Assembly: GCA_015039365.1 (NCBI GenBank)
Contig: WION01000014.1
Location: forward strand, 496,001 to 560,000
Direction: 5' to 3'
DNA length: 64,000 nt
From: Amanita rubescens
Lineage: Eukaryota; Basidiomycota; Agaricomycetes; Agaricales; Amanitaceae
Below the pieces are notes generated by a model. That model was given only the letters and a program-made list of their open reading frames with translations. It made no database searches and was not told the DNA's origin. This document shows positions 44,667-59,230 of the stretch, one piece after another. Position 1 is the first letter of the stretch, and every line of letters begins with the position of its first letter. Position numbers and translations under genes: made by a program.

Positions 44667-46472
44667 TCGATATGGGGAAAGACAAATTCGCCCCGTCGTC
44701 ACCGTATTTATTCGAACCCGCCGCGGGCAAATAACAAATATGGCCAAATACTGCGACAGGGGCTGAGACCATGTTCGCATATAAACAGGTCAACGACCCG
44801 CCGCACTCGAGCCCTACAGTGCCTTTTTTTGGATACCGGGTCCATCACCCCCAAATGACGGGCATATGCGCCGCCAGACCAGCGCAAGGTTATTTACCCC
44901 GCCTCTGGGTCTCACTGGATCCGCCATCGCTATTCGAGGAAGAGCTTGCCAACCCAGCCCGTGAACGGAAAACGAACCTGAGAGGTTTATCCTTACACTA
45001 CCGGCATCGCTCGTATCCCTAGCTCAACCTCTTACTTACAGCGCATCGAGTAGGGTGGCCGAAGCTGTCGATGCCATCGACAGGAATCGCAACCACCGAT
45101 GATATGCGGACGATGAGTAAGCATATGGCGATATATCTCATCTATAGTGCTGTTTTCATGCCTTAGTGGATCCCATTTCTCACCGTGCAACGTGTTGGCA
45201 TGTCGAGCGGTCCTAATAGTCGATTTAACTTGTGAATAAGAGCATTGCCTATAGGAGGCATCCCGAACTTCAACTCGACAATGCAATAAAAATGTTCTGT
45301 TACGCAGAACGTGCTTGAATTTCTGTGAGGCGTGTATTTCCGTCCTCCGCTCTCGTGCTAGATTGAAACTCAGTTATCTCAGATGGGCTCAGCGCGTACG
45401 ACCACCCAATGTAGGAATATCTTCTGGTTAAAGCTTTCCTTGAGCTAATGTCGTTGTAGGCATGTCTAACCCTGGTAGGACAGCGGAGCGGACGACTCGA
45501 AGGAGAAGGATATAATCATTGTCGGGAAACAGCGGCCTCGAGGTACAATTCATGTGTTGGTCCTCGACGCATAATGTGATACCACAGTAGCTTCAATTAC
45601 CACTATAAGTAAGCCCTCTATCAGGACCCATGTCTTACTCCTCCTCTACGTATGTCTCGACAGGGTGGAATTGCCTGATCCCACCGAACAACCCAATGAT
45701 CCGTCAGTACATGATCCCTTCACGGTTTTCTTTCGTGCATTATAGAAAATCTTTATAACGTGTCATCTCTCTGGATAACATCCTCTACGAAAAAAGAATG
45801 CGACCTTCTCCTGTCGCATATTGTGGACCCCCTTTTTTGGCTGAGAGGCACCATCTTCCGTGAAAAATCTTTTTATATTTAAATGTGTGGGAATTCCAGA
45901 TCTTTTCCATCGTGCGGCGTGCCCGTCAAAGACTTATGAAATCCAGTAACTACTCAAGACCTTGATATCATTGGCATTACCAAGAGGCCCACAATCTGTC
46001 CACTAATGCCTATCATTCACAGTTTTTTCAATAACCCGGCCGGCGGCATTCTCATCATATACAACGATTGGTGTTCCCTTTGCTATGAGGAGATTAATGG
46101 GGGCACTTGTATTGCTTCATGCGAATAACAATATCATGTCTAATATGTTTTGCTTGATTCACTCAATCCAAGTGCACCAGCAATGTTCATAACCAAAGTT
46201 TGTGGTAGTAAGGAGAGGATATCAAAATGTGAAGAACGCATCTGAAGTGGTGGATAATTTACATTGCCGCCTTGTAGTTACAAGTCATTGCGCGCCGAAG
46301 GAAACATAAGGAAAACGAAGAACCGAAATAAAATACAGAAGGCGAGCATTGAACGTACCGCCACTTAAGATAGGCACTATTCGCTGTGTACATATTGAAC
46401 ACGGCGTCGCAAGTGCCCAAAGTCCATGTGCGAAACTGCAACTCGCAACGCCGCTTTCATTGCGTGGCTTGT
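44667..46472. other. Gene-poor spacer of 1.8 kb
   Basis: No coding exon could be supported on either strand, and no repeats or tRNA were seen. Short open frames (for example 45032-45286 minus) lack coding texture. The left end includes the promoter of the Mam3-like gene. Confidence 0.45.
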
Positions 46473-48238
<1,766 letters not shown>

Positions 48239-48869
48239 GATGCGATCTGATGGATGTTCGTTGGAGTAGAGTGGAGTCTGGTATGAAGTCGATAGTAGTC
48301 AGAAATCGACAGATACTTGTTATCGATTGAGCGAGGCTGTGGAGGGCAGCTGCCGTCTGCCCCATCACTTGCTATCACTGCTATTGCCAATCACTTGTCA
48401 GCAGCTGAGTGAGCACATGTTCAGGCGCGCCGTCGCGCCGTCGCTGCCGTTCGGCATTTAGACGTGTGGGCGCCGCTACTAATCCCATTCTTGGACATGT
48501 TATTTCTAAAAGTGTGGTCGCTGAAATCAAAATTCAAAATAGGCATTTGGCTTAATAACAAAAAGTCTAGAGTCAGCTGTGTCAATTGACTAAGAGGTTT
48601 TCCTTGGAAACTAACCCTTTTTCTGATAGTTGGCTACTTAGCGCTCGAGTCTGTGGAATAATAAGAATAATAGTAACCAAAAGACTGGACCAGCTTAACA
48701 TAACGTAAACTCAGAGTCAAGGTTCGGCGCGTGGCGCAACAAGGTTACTATGGTGTAGGTAAACCAAAGTACATTTAGCATATAACATAGCTGTAATGAC
48801 AATGTGTACAGCATCGTCGGAGACTAGGAAATTAAAATAAACTATCCACGGGAGGAGCAAAAGATGAGA
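48239..48869. other. Intergenic, nothing recognised
   Basis: ALDH promoter and AT-rich flank. A short repeat, cgcgccgtcgcgccgtcg, occurs at about 48424. No coding exon was seen. Confidence 0.4.
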
Positions 48870-50121
48870 CTATCCAACGCAGTCGACGGTGAGGATTCCT
48901 CGCCTCAGTAAACGCGGCATCGATCTGCGGAGTGCAGCCGCATTGAGGAAAGTGTGGGACTTGGGACGGGAGAAATGGAGCCTGATGTCTACCAAACTCA
49001 AGGACCGGAACAAGGGATTGGCCAAAAGGGCATCCAATTGCGCCCAGGAACTCCAATCCAATACAGTGCGATGACTGTTGTCGGCGTCAACAAGAAAATC
49101 AATTTTTTTAAGATCGTTGGGAGCGTCGACGGAAAAGATATCACAAAGGCACGGAACAGAGCAGACGGCGGGTGAGAACAACAGCCCCTCTATCTGGAAA
49201 GACCGCAGGGCAGGCAGCCAATTGAGACTGATATCATCGCCGACCCTTCTGGGTTCACGACCTGTTAGTAAGTGATACAATGAGATCAGATAAGTAATAA
49301 TGTAACGAATGGAAAAGGTAACCCATTTGTTGGTGCCCACAGCTCCAAAACTTCCAATGTTTTCCCCGTGGCGCGTAAAAATTGGCCGCAAGCAGCTACG
49401 TCCGTTACGTGCGTCATTCGTAAGTGATGCAAGTGGGAGATGACGATGGGAGATTCGGGATCTAGTAAGTGGAGAGCTAGTTGCTCGACCTGCGCGCCTA
49501 GCTCAAGCGAACGCGGTGCGACGCGCTCGGTGGGTTGTTCAAAAAAAGGATTTTCATATGACAAAACCGTGGGGATGTGCGCCATACGTAAAAACAATTG
49601 AGAGCTCGACGCCAAAACCGTGCAAATCGACATGCTCGAGACTTGGGCTGCTAAAAATAGACGCAAGCGATTGCCTGCATTGCATTGACAGACATTTCCA
49701 TTCGACGTCGCGGAGAGTGAGAGATTTGACGCGGCGGAGGCGAGAGAGCTCAGAGAATAGGCGTAATAAATTGTTCTGATTGGTTCCACAGCAAGGCTTG
49801 ATGGTTCTTGTTACTCGATATTACGACGTCATGTATAACGTAGGCAATGGAGGGCCTGTCCTGAACTATTTCGTTAAGAAGTTGGAAACGGTAAAAGGAG
49901 GGTAAGACATTCAGGTCGTCAGAATCGTAGGGATCGGAGGATAGGGGTATATAACGGAATCCAATGTGAAAGACAGCGCGGCGGAAGAGATGAGCGAGAG
50001 CCCAGGAGCGGGATATGAGAGATGCTTTGATCAGAGACCTGCGGTCGTCATTGACGTTGTCGACGACGAGGACAATGAGCTCCTGTGGCACGACGGTCAT
50101 TCCAAATGGCTTAAAATTCAT
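48870..50121 (-). CDS. F-box-like protein
   Basis: This agaric F-box protein is probably a substrate adaptor of an SCF ubiquitin ligase. The F-box lies at the N-terminus: VVPQELIVLVVDNVNDDRRS followed by LIKASLISRSWALAHLFRRA. The first exon ends at GAC GTC|GTAATA. The second continues NNLLRLFSELSRLRRVKSLT and SPSLEHVDLHGFG, in leucine-rich-repeat style. A longer intron of about 125 nt leads to VEQLALHLLDPESPIVISHL and GKTLEVLELWAPTNG. The last exon reads DISLNWLPALRSFQIEGLLF and ends near LRRGILTVDCVG. The start at 50121 was chosen; MTVVPQ at 50100 is an alternative. It is divergent with MAK21, with 78 bp between start codons. The substrate is unknown. Confidence 0.75.
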
Positions 50122-50199
50122 TTTTATCTATACCCAGCCTTGTCACACACTTGTCACATGCGCACCAGTTAAAGACAACACTGCGCCCATATCGGCGCC

Positions 50200-53100
50200 A
50201 TGCTTGATCCCGTGTCCAAATGGTATTCTTCTCTTCCGCCCCTTGACCCAGTAGCTCCATCAAACATCGCCCTGGACAAGCTGACAGAACTCACGAAAAG
50301 ATCCGAGGCTTTGTATAACGATGAGATAAAAACTTTTCAAGCTTCCTCCGCTGGAAAATCCTCGTTATCCGAAGCCAGCTTCCTCGCCAAGATCGTCCAT
50401 TCAGGCACCCTTTCCGACAGACTAAGTGCCCTAACCTTGCTTGTGCAGGGAAGCCCCCTGCACAATGCCAAGGCTTTGGAGACCCTCAAGTCAATGGCCG
50501 AGCGAGGCAAAGGCAAGGGTGGCAGAGAGGAAAGCCTCAAGGCATTGCGGTGCATCGTCGACTGGTGGGTTGGAGGGGGTGCGCCAGACAGGAAGCTAAA
50601 GTAGGCCTGCAATGACTTGATACGTGGTTGCCGTCTAGAACGTTCATATATCACAGATCCATGCGTGACCAACCTCTGCTACACCGTTCCGTCACGGACC
50701 AGTATCTCATCTTGTGGTACTTTGAAGATTGGTTGAAAAAGTACTTTTTCTCCATCCTACAGATTCTGGAGGTAGGAAATACCGTCCACCTGTCATGCGT
50801 ATATAGTGACGACTTTCTTCAAGGGACTGTCTTTGGACCCGCTACCGTACATCAGGACTCAGACTATAAGCCTCATCTTCACACTCTTACGCGACAAGTC
50901 GGAACAGGAGCAAAATCTCCTCCGTCTCCTCGTCAACAAGCTGGTACGATTTTTGCATTGTTATTGTACTTTTGCGTTTAGCCAATGCAGGGTGACACGG
51001 AAAAATCAATATGTTCAAGGGCATCATACCACCTTTTGCAATTGTTGCAAACGCACCCCGCGATGAAAGCTGTCGTCGTACGCGAGGTCATTTCGCTTGT
51101 ACTAAAGCCGCCTGCAGCCACTGCAACCCTGTCTGATGGCCTTCCAAAAGGAACCGGTAAACACGTCCGCTTTTCCGACGATAAAGGTTCGTCAAAAAAG
51201 TCCGAGCTGAAGATTGCCTCGGCAAAGAAAATCAACGGGAATTTGCATGCCCGATATTACTCTATGATCACCCTTAACCAGGTGGTCCTCACGCCTGGTG
51301 ATCGTGATGTTGCAAGGCAACTATTGGACGTCTATTTTGAGATGTTCAAGGAAGTGCTTGGGGAAAGAAAAGCCGAGGAGGGGGATGGGAAAAGTGATAC
51401 AGACGACAAGCAGAAGGATGTCAAGGTGGATAAAGCCGGGCGAGTGATGGATGGTGGTCGGAAAGAAAAGAAAAAAGGGAAGAAGGCGGGTGCAGAAGTG
51501 AAGGGCGCCGCAGGTTTCACAGAGGTGGAGGATGTGAATGCGAAACTAATCTCGGCGACACTCACGGGCGTTAACCGAGCATTACCCTTTGCAAAGGTTG
51601 ACGCTACCGACACCAAGTTAGTAATTGCATCGTCACCCTTCGGCGGCGAGACTGAGTCTCTTTCACAGTATCGGGAAGCACATCGACACGCTCTTCTTAA
51701 TCACGCACAAGTCGACGTTTAACATCTCTCTACAAGCGCTTGTCCTGGTCCAGCAAATAGCTTCTTCACCCGCTTTCTCTTCTTCCTCGTCATCAATATC
51801 AAAAACGATAAAAGACAGGTATTACCGCACCTTATATGCGTCTCTTCTTGATACCCGTCTGTCGACCTCGTCAAAACAAGCCATGTATCTCAATCTGTTG
51901 TTCAAGTCTATCAAGGCTGATGCGGAGAATTTGGATCGGGTAGTGGCGCTTGTTCGCCGGTTTATACAGGTGTTAGTCAGCGGTGGGGGTGGTGCTACTG
52001 AGGTTATTGCCGGAGGGCTGTATCTGCTTGGCGAGGTGAGCGGCCCATGACGAAGTGATCGTACGATGTTTGCTGATGATCATGAAAGCTGTTCAGTAGC
52101 GTTCCGGGGCTCCGATCGACCTTGTACCAGGCGACGAATTCTAACGAGGAGCCGTACGATCCTCGAAAAAGGGATCCGCAGTTTTCTCACTCCCGTTCAT
52201 CGCCGCTCTGGGAATTGGTACGTGTTACTTGTGTATCGTCAGTCTAGCCTAAACTTAGTCCTCTAGACACCGCTACTACATCACTACCACCCCGCCGTCT
52301 CGCTACATGCACGGCAATTGCTCACGTCTCAACCGGTCACGTCAAATCCCGATTTGACACAAAATACGCTTTCGCATTTCTTGGACCGGTTTGTGTACAA
52401 GAATCCAAAAAAGGCCAAGGCTGGGGAAAGTGGTGCGAAGACGAAGGGGGCTAGCGCTATGCAGCCTGCTGCGAGTGCGTTGGATGGGCAAGGTGTGAAG
52501 ATTATGAGGGATAGTGCTTCGATGAGGATTAATGAGGGGGCATTTTTGAGGAAAAAGGAATCGGATGTTCCTGTGGATCAGGTACGCCGTGAGGAAAAAT
52601 TCCTGACCTAGACTGAAGTCGTTTCAGGTCTTCTTCCATCGGTTCTTTAAGAAGAAGAATGAAAGGGAGCAAGCCAAGGCGAGTAAAGCTTCCAAAAAAA
52701 CGCAAGGCGATGAGGACGAGGATACATCATCAGAAGGGGAAAATGATGAAGGGAGTGAATTGGATGGAGAAGATGAAGGGAGTGTATTAGATGAACAGGA
52801 AGTGTGGAAGGTGTGTGTAATTGACTTATGACAGAGGCACATGGCTGACCTAAACTTTGTACAGGCTATGAAGGCTTCAATACCCAAAATCCCTGAGGAT
52901 GATGCTCTGTCAGAAGAAAGCGACGAACTCCCGTCGGATTTCGACATGAGCGAAGAAGAAGAGGACGATGACGAAGACGATGAGTTTGAGTTGGCAGAAG
53001 CATCAGACAATGACGATCTGTTGTCTCTTGACGCAGATGGTCCTGAAAGTTTGATCGAGTATGATGGAACAGATTCAGAGTGGGGAGGAATTGAGACTGA

Positions 53101-53233
53101 AGAGGTTGGAGAGAAGCGGAAGCGGAGAGATGAGTGGAAAGAGCGACGAAAGAAGTTGCGGTCACTGCCAACGTTTGCTAGCTACGACGAGTACGCCAAG
53201 ATGATTGAGGACGGGCCAGAGGACGACATTTAA
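50200..53233 (+). CDS. MAK21: Ribosome biogenesis factor Mak21/Noc1 (CBF/CEBPZ family)
   Basis: This is a nucleolar protein that pairs with Noc2 to assemble and export the 60S pre-ribosome. Early helical repeats read [20 protein letters not shown], then [20 protein letters not shown]. The core motifs follow: [37 protein letters not shown], [20 protein letters not shown] and [20 protein letters not shown]. Further on come [20 protein letters not shown] and [20 protein letters not shown]. The C-terminus is a very acidic tract ([20 protein letters not shown]) ending [18 protein letters not shown], as in the family. About nine short introns were found, several checked for phase. Its promoter is shared with the F-box gene. 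Confidence 0.93.
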
Positions 53234-53546
53234 TTTGATTCCCGGTCACTTTTGATATACACCTTCCTTTTTTGGCCTTCCCCGCCTCTTCCCTGCTTAT
53301 CGCGAGATACTTTGGAATATTGACACCGAAGTCGTCAGGACGGACACGCGATACGGTTGGCCGTAACGGAACGCAAGGAAACCCGCGTGTTCGACAAGAC
53401 GAGTGTGTTATGGAGGAACTAGGGAGTGTCACTGTCAGTGCACCATGTAAACGCGCCACTTTGAAAGGTTGACGGCGGTTGCTCGGCTCGGATCTCAACG
53501 TACCGGGCAGTATATAAGACACCCCTTTCACCGAGCGTTGTTAACA

Positions 53547-56500
53547 ATGTCCCCTCTTCATCGCTCCCAGCTTCGTAGGCTCTATAGCACCTCACGCCCA
53601 CCCTTGACGGTCGGTATCCGGTGCGTACTACATTGCGGTCCCGAGTTGCACAATGCTTACCGGTTACTCATTAGCCGTGAAGATCCGCAGAGGATATGGG
53701 AGCGTCGAGCTCCTCTTACACCAGAAGACGTCCACTATCTCGTGTCGGAGATGAAAGTCGATGTCCACGTCGAACCTTGTGATAGACGTGTCTTCCCTGC
53801 TACCGAATATGCCAAGGTCTGTATTACAACGGGGCTAAGGGACGAATGTAACCACCCGCTCTCTCTTTGTCGAACGATTTTGTTGAACCGTATGCGACGC
53901 ATGTTTCTCATTTCTAGGCTGGTGCAAAGATTGAACCTTCTTTGAGACATGCGCATATCATTGTTGGAATCAAAGAGACACCGCTGGATGAGCTTATTAC
54001 TTCTCCTGTCCCTATGCCGAGGACGTCTACCTCTAGCCAGACGTGGTCTGCGCGGACGCATATGATGTTCTCTCACACGGTGAAGGGACAGCCTTACAAC
54101 ACTCCGCTTCTGGCGCGTTTCTTGGCGTCACCAGGATCGAGTGCTGCTTCAGCCGAATTGTTTCCGCGGTTGGTGGACTATGAACTGTTGACTGATGAAG
54201 CTAGTGGAAAGCGAACCGTAGGCTTTGGCTGGTTTGCAGGTGGTGCGTTTTTTTGCCCTTAAGGTACCATTTTTCTTGTATTCTTCTGACCCTGGGTACT
54301 TTTAGTCGCTGGCGTGTTGGAGTCATTGTCCGCAATGGCGCATGCACATTTAGAAATTGGAGTGGCATCTCCATTCTTGGTGGGTTTCTCTTTGTACGCT
54401 TTAGTATCAGGACATGATTATGTTGTATTAGTATACCCCGCGTCCCCACACCATGCCTTCCCTACACCAACTTCGAATGGCGTTACATGAAATTGGCGCG
54501 AAGATTTTAGCTGATGGCACCCCTAAGCCACTAGGGCCGTTTGTCATTGGTTTGACAGGGTGAGTTTGAGCCCTTTTGAATTGGCCTATGGAATGCAAAT
54601 ATTACGTACGTCAGGAACGGCAATGTAGCGCAAGGATGCTTGTCAATGCTGTCGGAGTTGCCTATTCAGCATGTGTCCGTGAAGGATCTTGACGTCCTTG
54701 TTCGTGATCCGAGTGAGTGGAACATTACGTTCGGTATTTCGTTGGCTCTGACGTTACAATACAGACACCAGTTTGCACAAGGTACGGATCGTGGTAAGCG
54801 TTACGTTGTCGCATTAACAAACGTGGGACAGATTTATCTCGTGCATGCCAAACCGCAAGATTATTTTGTGCGTTCGGATGGGAAAGAATACGACAGGGAA
54901 TCGTATTACGCTTCCCCTGAATTGTACCATTCTGTGTTTTGCGACAAGGTGTGTGTGTATTGATTTATAATGTGACGTGACACCTCTCATATGAACAATA
55001 GGTCGCACCCTACTTGACACTGTTCCTGAATGGCATTGGCTGGTCGAATGGATTCCCCCGGTTGATGAACAATGAGCAGCTCGTCACCGCGCTTAAACGT
55101 GCCCAAGAGCTAGGCGGGGCGCGATGCACGAACATTGGAGACATTACCTGCGACGTCGCTGGAGGCTTGGAATTTATGACGAAGGCTACCACGCTCTCCT
55201 CGCCATTCTTCAAGGTCCAACCCTCGGACTCGTCTCTTCCCGGTGTCCAGGTCATGTCGGTCGATATCCTACCCACCTCTATACCCCTTGATGCATCTCG
55301 CCATTTCTCCAATGCTCTGATACCTTACTTGGAGAGTGCCATGGACTGGTACTCGACCGAGGCAAGTACCCGCCCAGGTTTGGGCAAGGCCTTGGAAAGG
55401 GCGACTGTCGCCGTAGGCGGTGGATTGACGGAGAAGCATCGATGGCTTCAACAAGGAGTAGACAAGTGGCGCGCGGAGAAGGCGCAAGTCGTCCAACCAG
55501 CTGCCAGCACATCCCTCAAGAAGAAGAGAGTGCTGTTACTTGGAAGCGGTATGGTAGCAGGACCGGCTGTGGACCACATCGCGCAGAGAAAGGACGTTGA
55601 GCTTGTCGTTGGTCCGTAGTGTTTTGTGCTCCTTTCTTTGGCAGCATTTCATTAATTCGTTTTTGGTTACATGTCATCGTCGTCATACTTTGTTCCCTGG
55701 AATTCCTGTGTATCTATAGCTAGCAACGTGCTTCATGAATTGCGATCCCTTACGAAGAAACACGATAATGTGTCTTACAAAGTGGTGGACATGAGTGAGG
55801 AAGATGCGTTAGCATCTTTAGTAGCAAATGTGGATGTTGTGATAAGGTGAGCACGCGCAAGGTACTAGAATCCCAGTCCACGATTTAACGAAAGCCAACT
55901 CCCGTAGTCTTCTACCAGTAGCGTTGCACCCCCGCGCAGCCCAACTCTGCATCAAGCACCGCAAGCACCTCGTCACTGCATCATACATCTCACCAAGCAT
56001 GCGCGCTCTACATGAGCAAGCCGTTCGCTCCGACGTTGTCCTCCTCAACGAAATCGGGCTGGACCCTGGGATCGACCACTGCTCTACCCACGCGCTCCTG
56101 GCCCAATTTAGACGGGACGGGAAACGCGTCTTGTCCTTTTCGTCCTTTTGCGGCGGGTTTCCGGCGCCGGAGAGCGTGCACGAGGTCCCGCTTGGGTACA
56201 AGTTTAGCTGGACACCGAGAGGCGTGTTGGGTGCTGCGTTGAACGGGGCAAGATTTAAACTCGGGGGACAGGTGAAAGAGGTAGAGGGGAACAAGCTGTT
56301 GAGCAGCGGGTTCCTCGACGTGCCTGTGTTGAGCGCAGAGGGCATCAAGTTGGAGGGTCTACCGAATCGGGACAGTATACCGTACGTGGATACGTATGGG
56401 CTGGGCAAGTTGGAGGAGTTGAGGACGGTGCTGAGGGGTACGCTAAGGTACCCTGGGTTTTCAAAGTTGATGTGGGGATTCCGGGAGTTGGGGCTTTTGG

Positions 56501-57144
56501 AGACGGAGAAGAAAGTCAACGTGCAACACTGGGAGGAACTGGTGTCTGCTGCTCTAGCGAGCAAAGTGGGGGATTATGGTGTTTTGAGGTTGGAAACGGC
56601 CGAGGCGGTGAAGCAGGCATTGGGAGAGGATGAATTGATTGGAAGTGTTCTGGAGGCAGGCAAGTGGCTGGGGATCGTCAAAGGTGGTGACAAGGGACCG
56701 AAGAGGCCAATGCCCAAAGTTCCCAAGGGCGCGTTGGCACCGATTGACCTGTTTGCGGTTTTGCTGGGAGACAGACTGAGATATGAGCCAGGCGAGAGGG
56801 ATATGGTCGTCTTGTCCCATGAGTTTGTTGTTGCCAAGGAGCATCAACCAGCAGAGGAAGAGGTGTACAAGTCCTCTCTTGTCGCATACGGCGATCCTAA
56901 AGAGGGCGGACATACCGCTATGGCACGGACTGTAGGCATTCCTGTTGCAATCGCGGCATTAAGGGTGCTGGATGGTAAAGTTGGGCCTGCTCATGGCGTT
57001 GTGGGTGTTGTTGGACCATCAGAGCCAAGCGTGTACGAAGCTGTCCTCGAGGGATTGGAAAAGGTGGGATTGGGGATGGTAGAGCGAAGAGTGGTAGGGA
57101 TCAAGACGGTTGAGCAGACGCTTGCGGAAGGTATCCGATACTGA
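53547..57144 (+). CDS. Fused lysine-ketoglutarate reductase/saccharopine dehydrogenase (AASS-type)
   Basis: This bifunctional enzyme degrades lysine by the saccharopine route to aminoadipic semialdehyde. The start MSPLHRSQLRRLYSTSRPP is Arg/Ser-rich without acidic residues, typical of a mitochondrial transit peptide. The reductase half follows (DPQRIWERRAPLTPEDVHYL, AHIIVGIKETPLDELI, FVIGLTGNGNVAQGCLSMLS, LFLNGIGWSNGFPRLMNNEQ). The dehydrogenase half begins with the nucleotide-binding loop VLLLGSGMVAGPAVDHIA and continues VVISLLPVALHPRAAQLCIK, LNEIGLDPGIDHCSTHALLA and SFCGGFPAPESVHEVPLGYK. It ends with VEQTLAEGIRY. Yeasts use separate Lys1 and Lys9 in the opposite direction, so this fused form points to lysine catabolism. 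Its stop is 44 bp from that of GPI1, which is convergent. Confidence 0.93.
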
Positions 57145-57188
57145 AATATCTATTCCATTATCGCATGTGGATATAATACAGTGATAAG

Positions 57189-58401
57189 TCATGAGTATGG
57201 GATAGGTGCGAGATATTCGCCAATGAAAAGTTGGTATAGTAGGCGAAGAGGATTGTAATGAGTTGCGAGGCGAGAAGCAAGCTGGACTTGGAACTGTCAG
57301 TCAAAGTTGAAGAGCAAAGGGAACCACTTACTGTAACGGGAAAAGATAATGGAAAGGGGTAGAGGTTGGCTCTGCGGAGAGTGAGAGGGACTAGGGGTGG
57401 CTCAACTAGGGGACTAACCTTGAGTACGAGTAAATGTTTTGGATGCTCGGTGGAGAGTTCAACGTAGATTGATCCTGGTATCCTCTCTGGGTCCTTGATG
57501 CGCAGCACAAGTGCGAAGAGTGGGAAATGATTGAGAAATGCGATGAGAATTTCTATTGATGCAAAAAGTAGCAGTATAGCAACACGCAGTGCTGCAAATA
57601 GGGCATAGTAGACGAATACGGTGGGAGACAGGAAAGCAAGGAGAGTGAAGAGGATTGTCCCAAGCAAAAGTTGATCCATGTCGTATTCCCAATAATCGGT
57701 ACGATGCCGCAGGACGTTGTACCGTTTTCCTGGCTAGAGTCAATATAAGCAGTATCATGATCAAGAAACTCACCTCGGAATAAATTGAACAGCGAGCGCG
57801 CGGCTAGGATCATGCGCCTGTAAACTATCCTTGAGATGGCATACGACAAAGTGATATGCACTGTCAACAGGGACACAAAGTCGATCAGGAGAGCAAGTGC
57901 AAAGGAGGCACCAATATAGCTAGTAAAAGATGCAACCAGGAGGATAAATTGAAAGTGGACCACCACGAGACGAACAAGATGGCTAAACGCGTGAGAGAGC
58001 AAGGCAAGGGAGTGGGCGTAGAGTCTGCTAAGCTCCGTGTTGAGCTTCAAGCCAGCTGGCCAAGAATCGAGCCAGTGAAGATAGTCATGTATGTTATGGA
58101 CCAACCATGGCTCGAGCCTATGTGCTAGCAATGCATTGACGTCATTTTCATTTAAGAAGGAGGCAACTGCAAAGCCGATAGTGACGTCGTTGAGGATGAG
58201 CCAGAGAGTATTAAAAAATGCGTTGTAATCGAGTTCGCGTCGGAGAAGAGCGATGAGTTGGCGTGCGCGAAGGGCAGCCTGGTTGAGAGCAGCGGAAGGG
58301 GAAGCGAGGCCGGTATGCGGAGGGAGAACGAGGAGAGCGCGGCCGTCGTCGGTGTAAAAGCGGCGGGAGCGGCGGGAATGACGGCGGAAAGTAACGTTCA
58401 T
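57189..58401 (-). CDS. GPI1: GPI-GlcNAc transferase subunit Gpi1/PIG-Q, short form
   Basis: This is a subunit of the ER complex that adds GlcNAc to phosphatidylinositol, the first step of GPI-anchor synthesis. The visible protein has the membrane core of Gpi1: [80 protein letters not shown] and [20 protein letters not shown]. The last splice (ACA|GTAAGT...GACAG) gives [20 protein letters not shown] and a stop at 57189. The start at 58401 ([20 protein letters not shown]) gives only about 370 residues, shorter than usual, because the N-terminal cytosolic half seen in many Gpi1 proteins is absent. The start codon lies 39 bp from that of the Rho gene, so no room remains for more N-terminus without overlap. 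Confidence 0.88.
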
Positions 58402-58440
58402 GCGGCAGTCACGTGTTCTTTCAACCTTTCACTACCATCC
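58402..58440. promoter_or_regulatory. 39-bp bidirectional spacer between GPI1 and the Rho gene
   Basis: Only 39 bp separate the two start codons. The sequence includes tcacgtg, a CACGTG-type E-box, at about 58410. Core promoter elements for each gene must extend into the coding part of the other, or the leaders are extremely short. Confidence 0.6.
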
Positions 58441-59139
58441 ATGGACGCTCGTCGCCCAGACCTCAAACGTAAGCTCGTCGTCGTCGGTGACGGTGGCTGC
58501 GGAAAGACTTGTCTTCTAATTGTCTACGCGGAGAACCGCTTTCCGGAGGTGAGCGTCTGCCTCCCCTTCTCAAACACCCCTCACCGTCATTCGAGGCACG
58601 TAGGCGTACATACCTACCGTCTTCGAGAACTATGTGACCATGGTCAACTTTGAAGGCAAGAACATTGAGCTAGCGCTATGGGACACCGCAGGTCAAGAAG
58701 AGTACGATAGGCTCCGACCCTTGAGCTACCCAGAGTCAGACGTCATTCTGATTGTCTTCTCGATTGACTTTCCGACGAGTCTCGGGAACGTGCAGGATAA
58801 GGTACGTCGCACGCACTTATCGATGTTACTGGCTGATCAGGATGGTAGTGGTATCCGGAGGTCGCACACTTTTGCGAGGGAACACCCCTCATTCTTGTCG
58901 CAACCAAGACTGACTTGAGATCAGACGACCAAACGCGCCGGATGCTCAGCGCACAGGGTCAGTCTCCCATCTCTTCAGAACAGGGCGCACGTGTAGCAAA
59001 GGAAATCGGTGCCAAGTATATAGAGTGCTCCGCCAAGACAGGCGTGGGTGTCAAAGACGTGTTTCACCTCGCACTCAAGGAAAGCATGAAGGGACGGTGG
59101 GGCAAGAGACTCAAAGAGAACAAATGCATCGTGATCTAA
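58441..59139 (+). CDS. Rho-family small GTPase
   Basis: This is a membrane-anchored switch that controls actin and cell-wall synthesis. All G motifs are visible: G1 [12 protein letters not shown]2 [10 protein letters not shown]3 [21 protein letters not shown]4 TKTD (Rho-type variant of NKxD), G5 ECSAK. The Rho-specific insert reads [20 protein letters not shown]. The C-terminus is basic with a CAAX box CIVI, so prenylation is expected (geranylgeranylation is plausible with this ending). Exons 58441-58547, 58617-58800 and 58849-59139 join in phase ([24 protein letters not shown]). The subfamily (Rho2, Rho3 or another) is not resolved. It is divergent with GPI1 and convergent with the FAD oxidoreductase, 91 bp between stops. 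Confidence 0.93.
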
Positions 59140-59230
59140 CTTCGACCGCCTCATATATGATACCTCGCATTTTTGTTTACCCATACATAATCTCTCTTCC
59201 TTGTCTCGTCTCAAGTTGCTGATGTGTCCA

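Noticed and set aside
45032..45286. Minus-strand frame of 84 codons in the 1.8-kb spacer
   Set aside because: Composition is Arg/His/Cys-rich without periodicity; not coding-like.
48870..50121. F-box gene as a frameshifted pseudogene
   Set aside because: Three reading frames are used, but introns with good ends (GTAATA...AATCAG and GTCGAG...GCGCAG) reconcile all of them.
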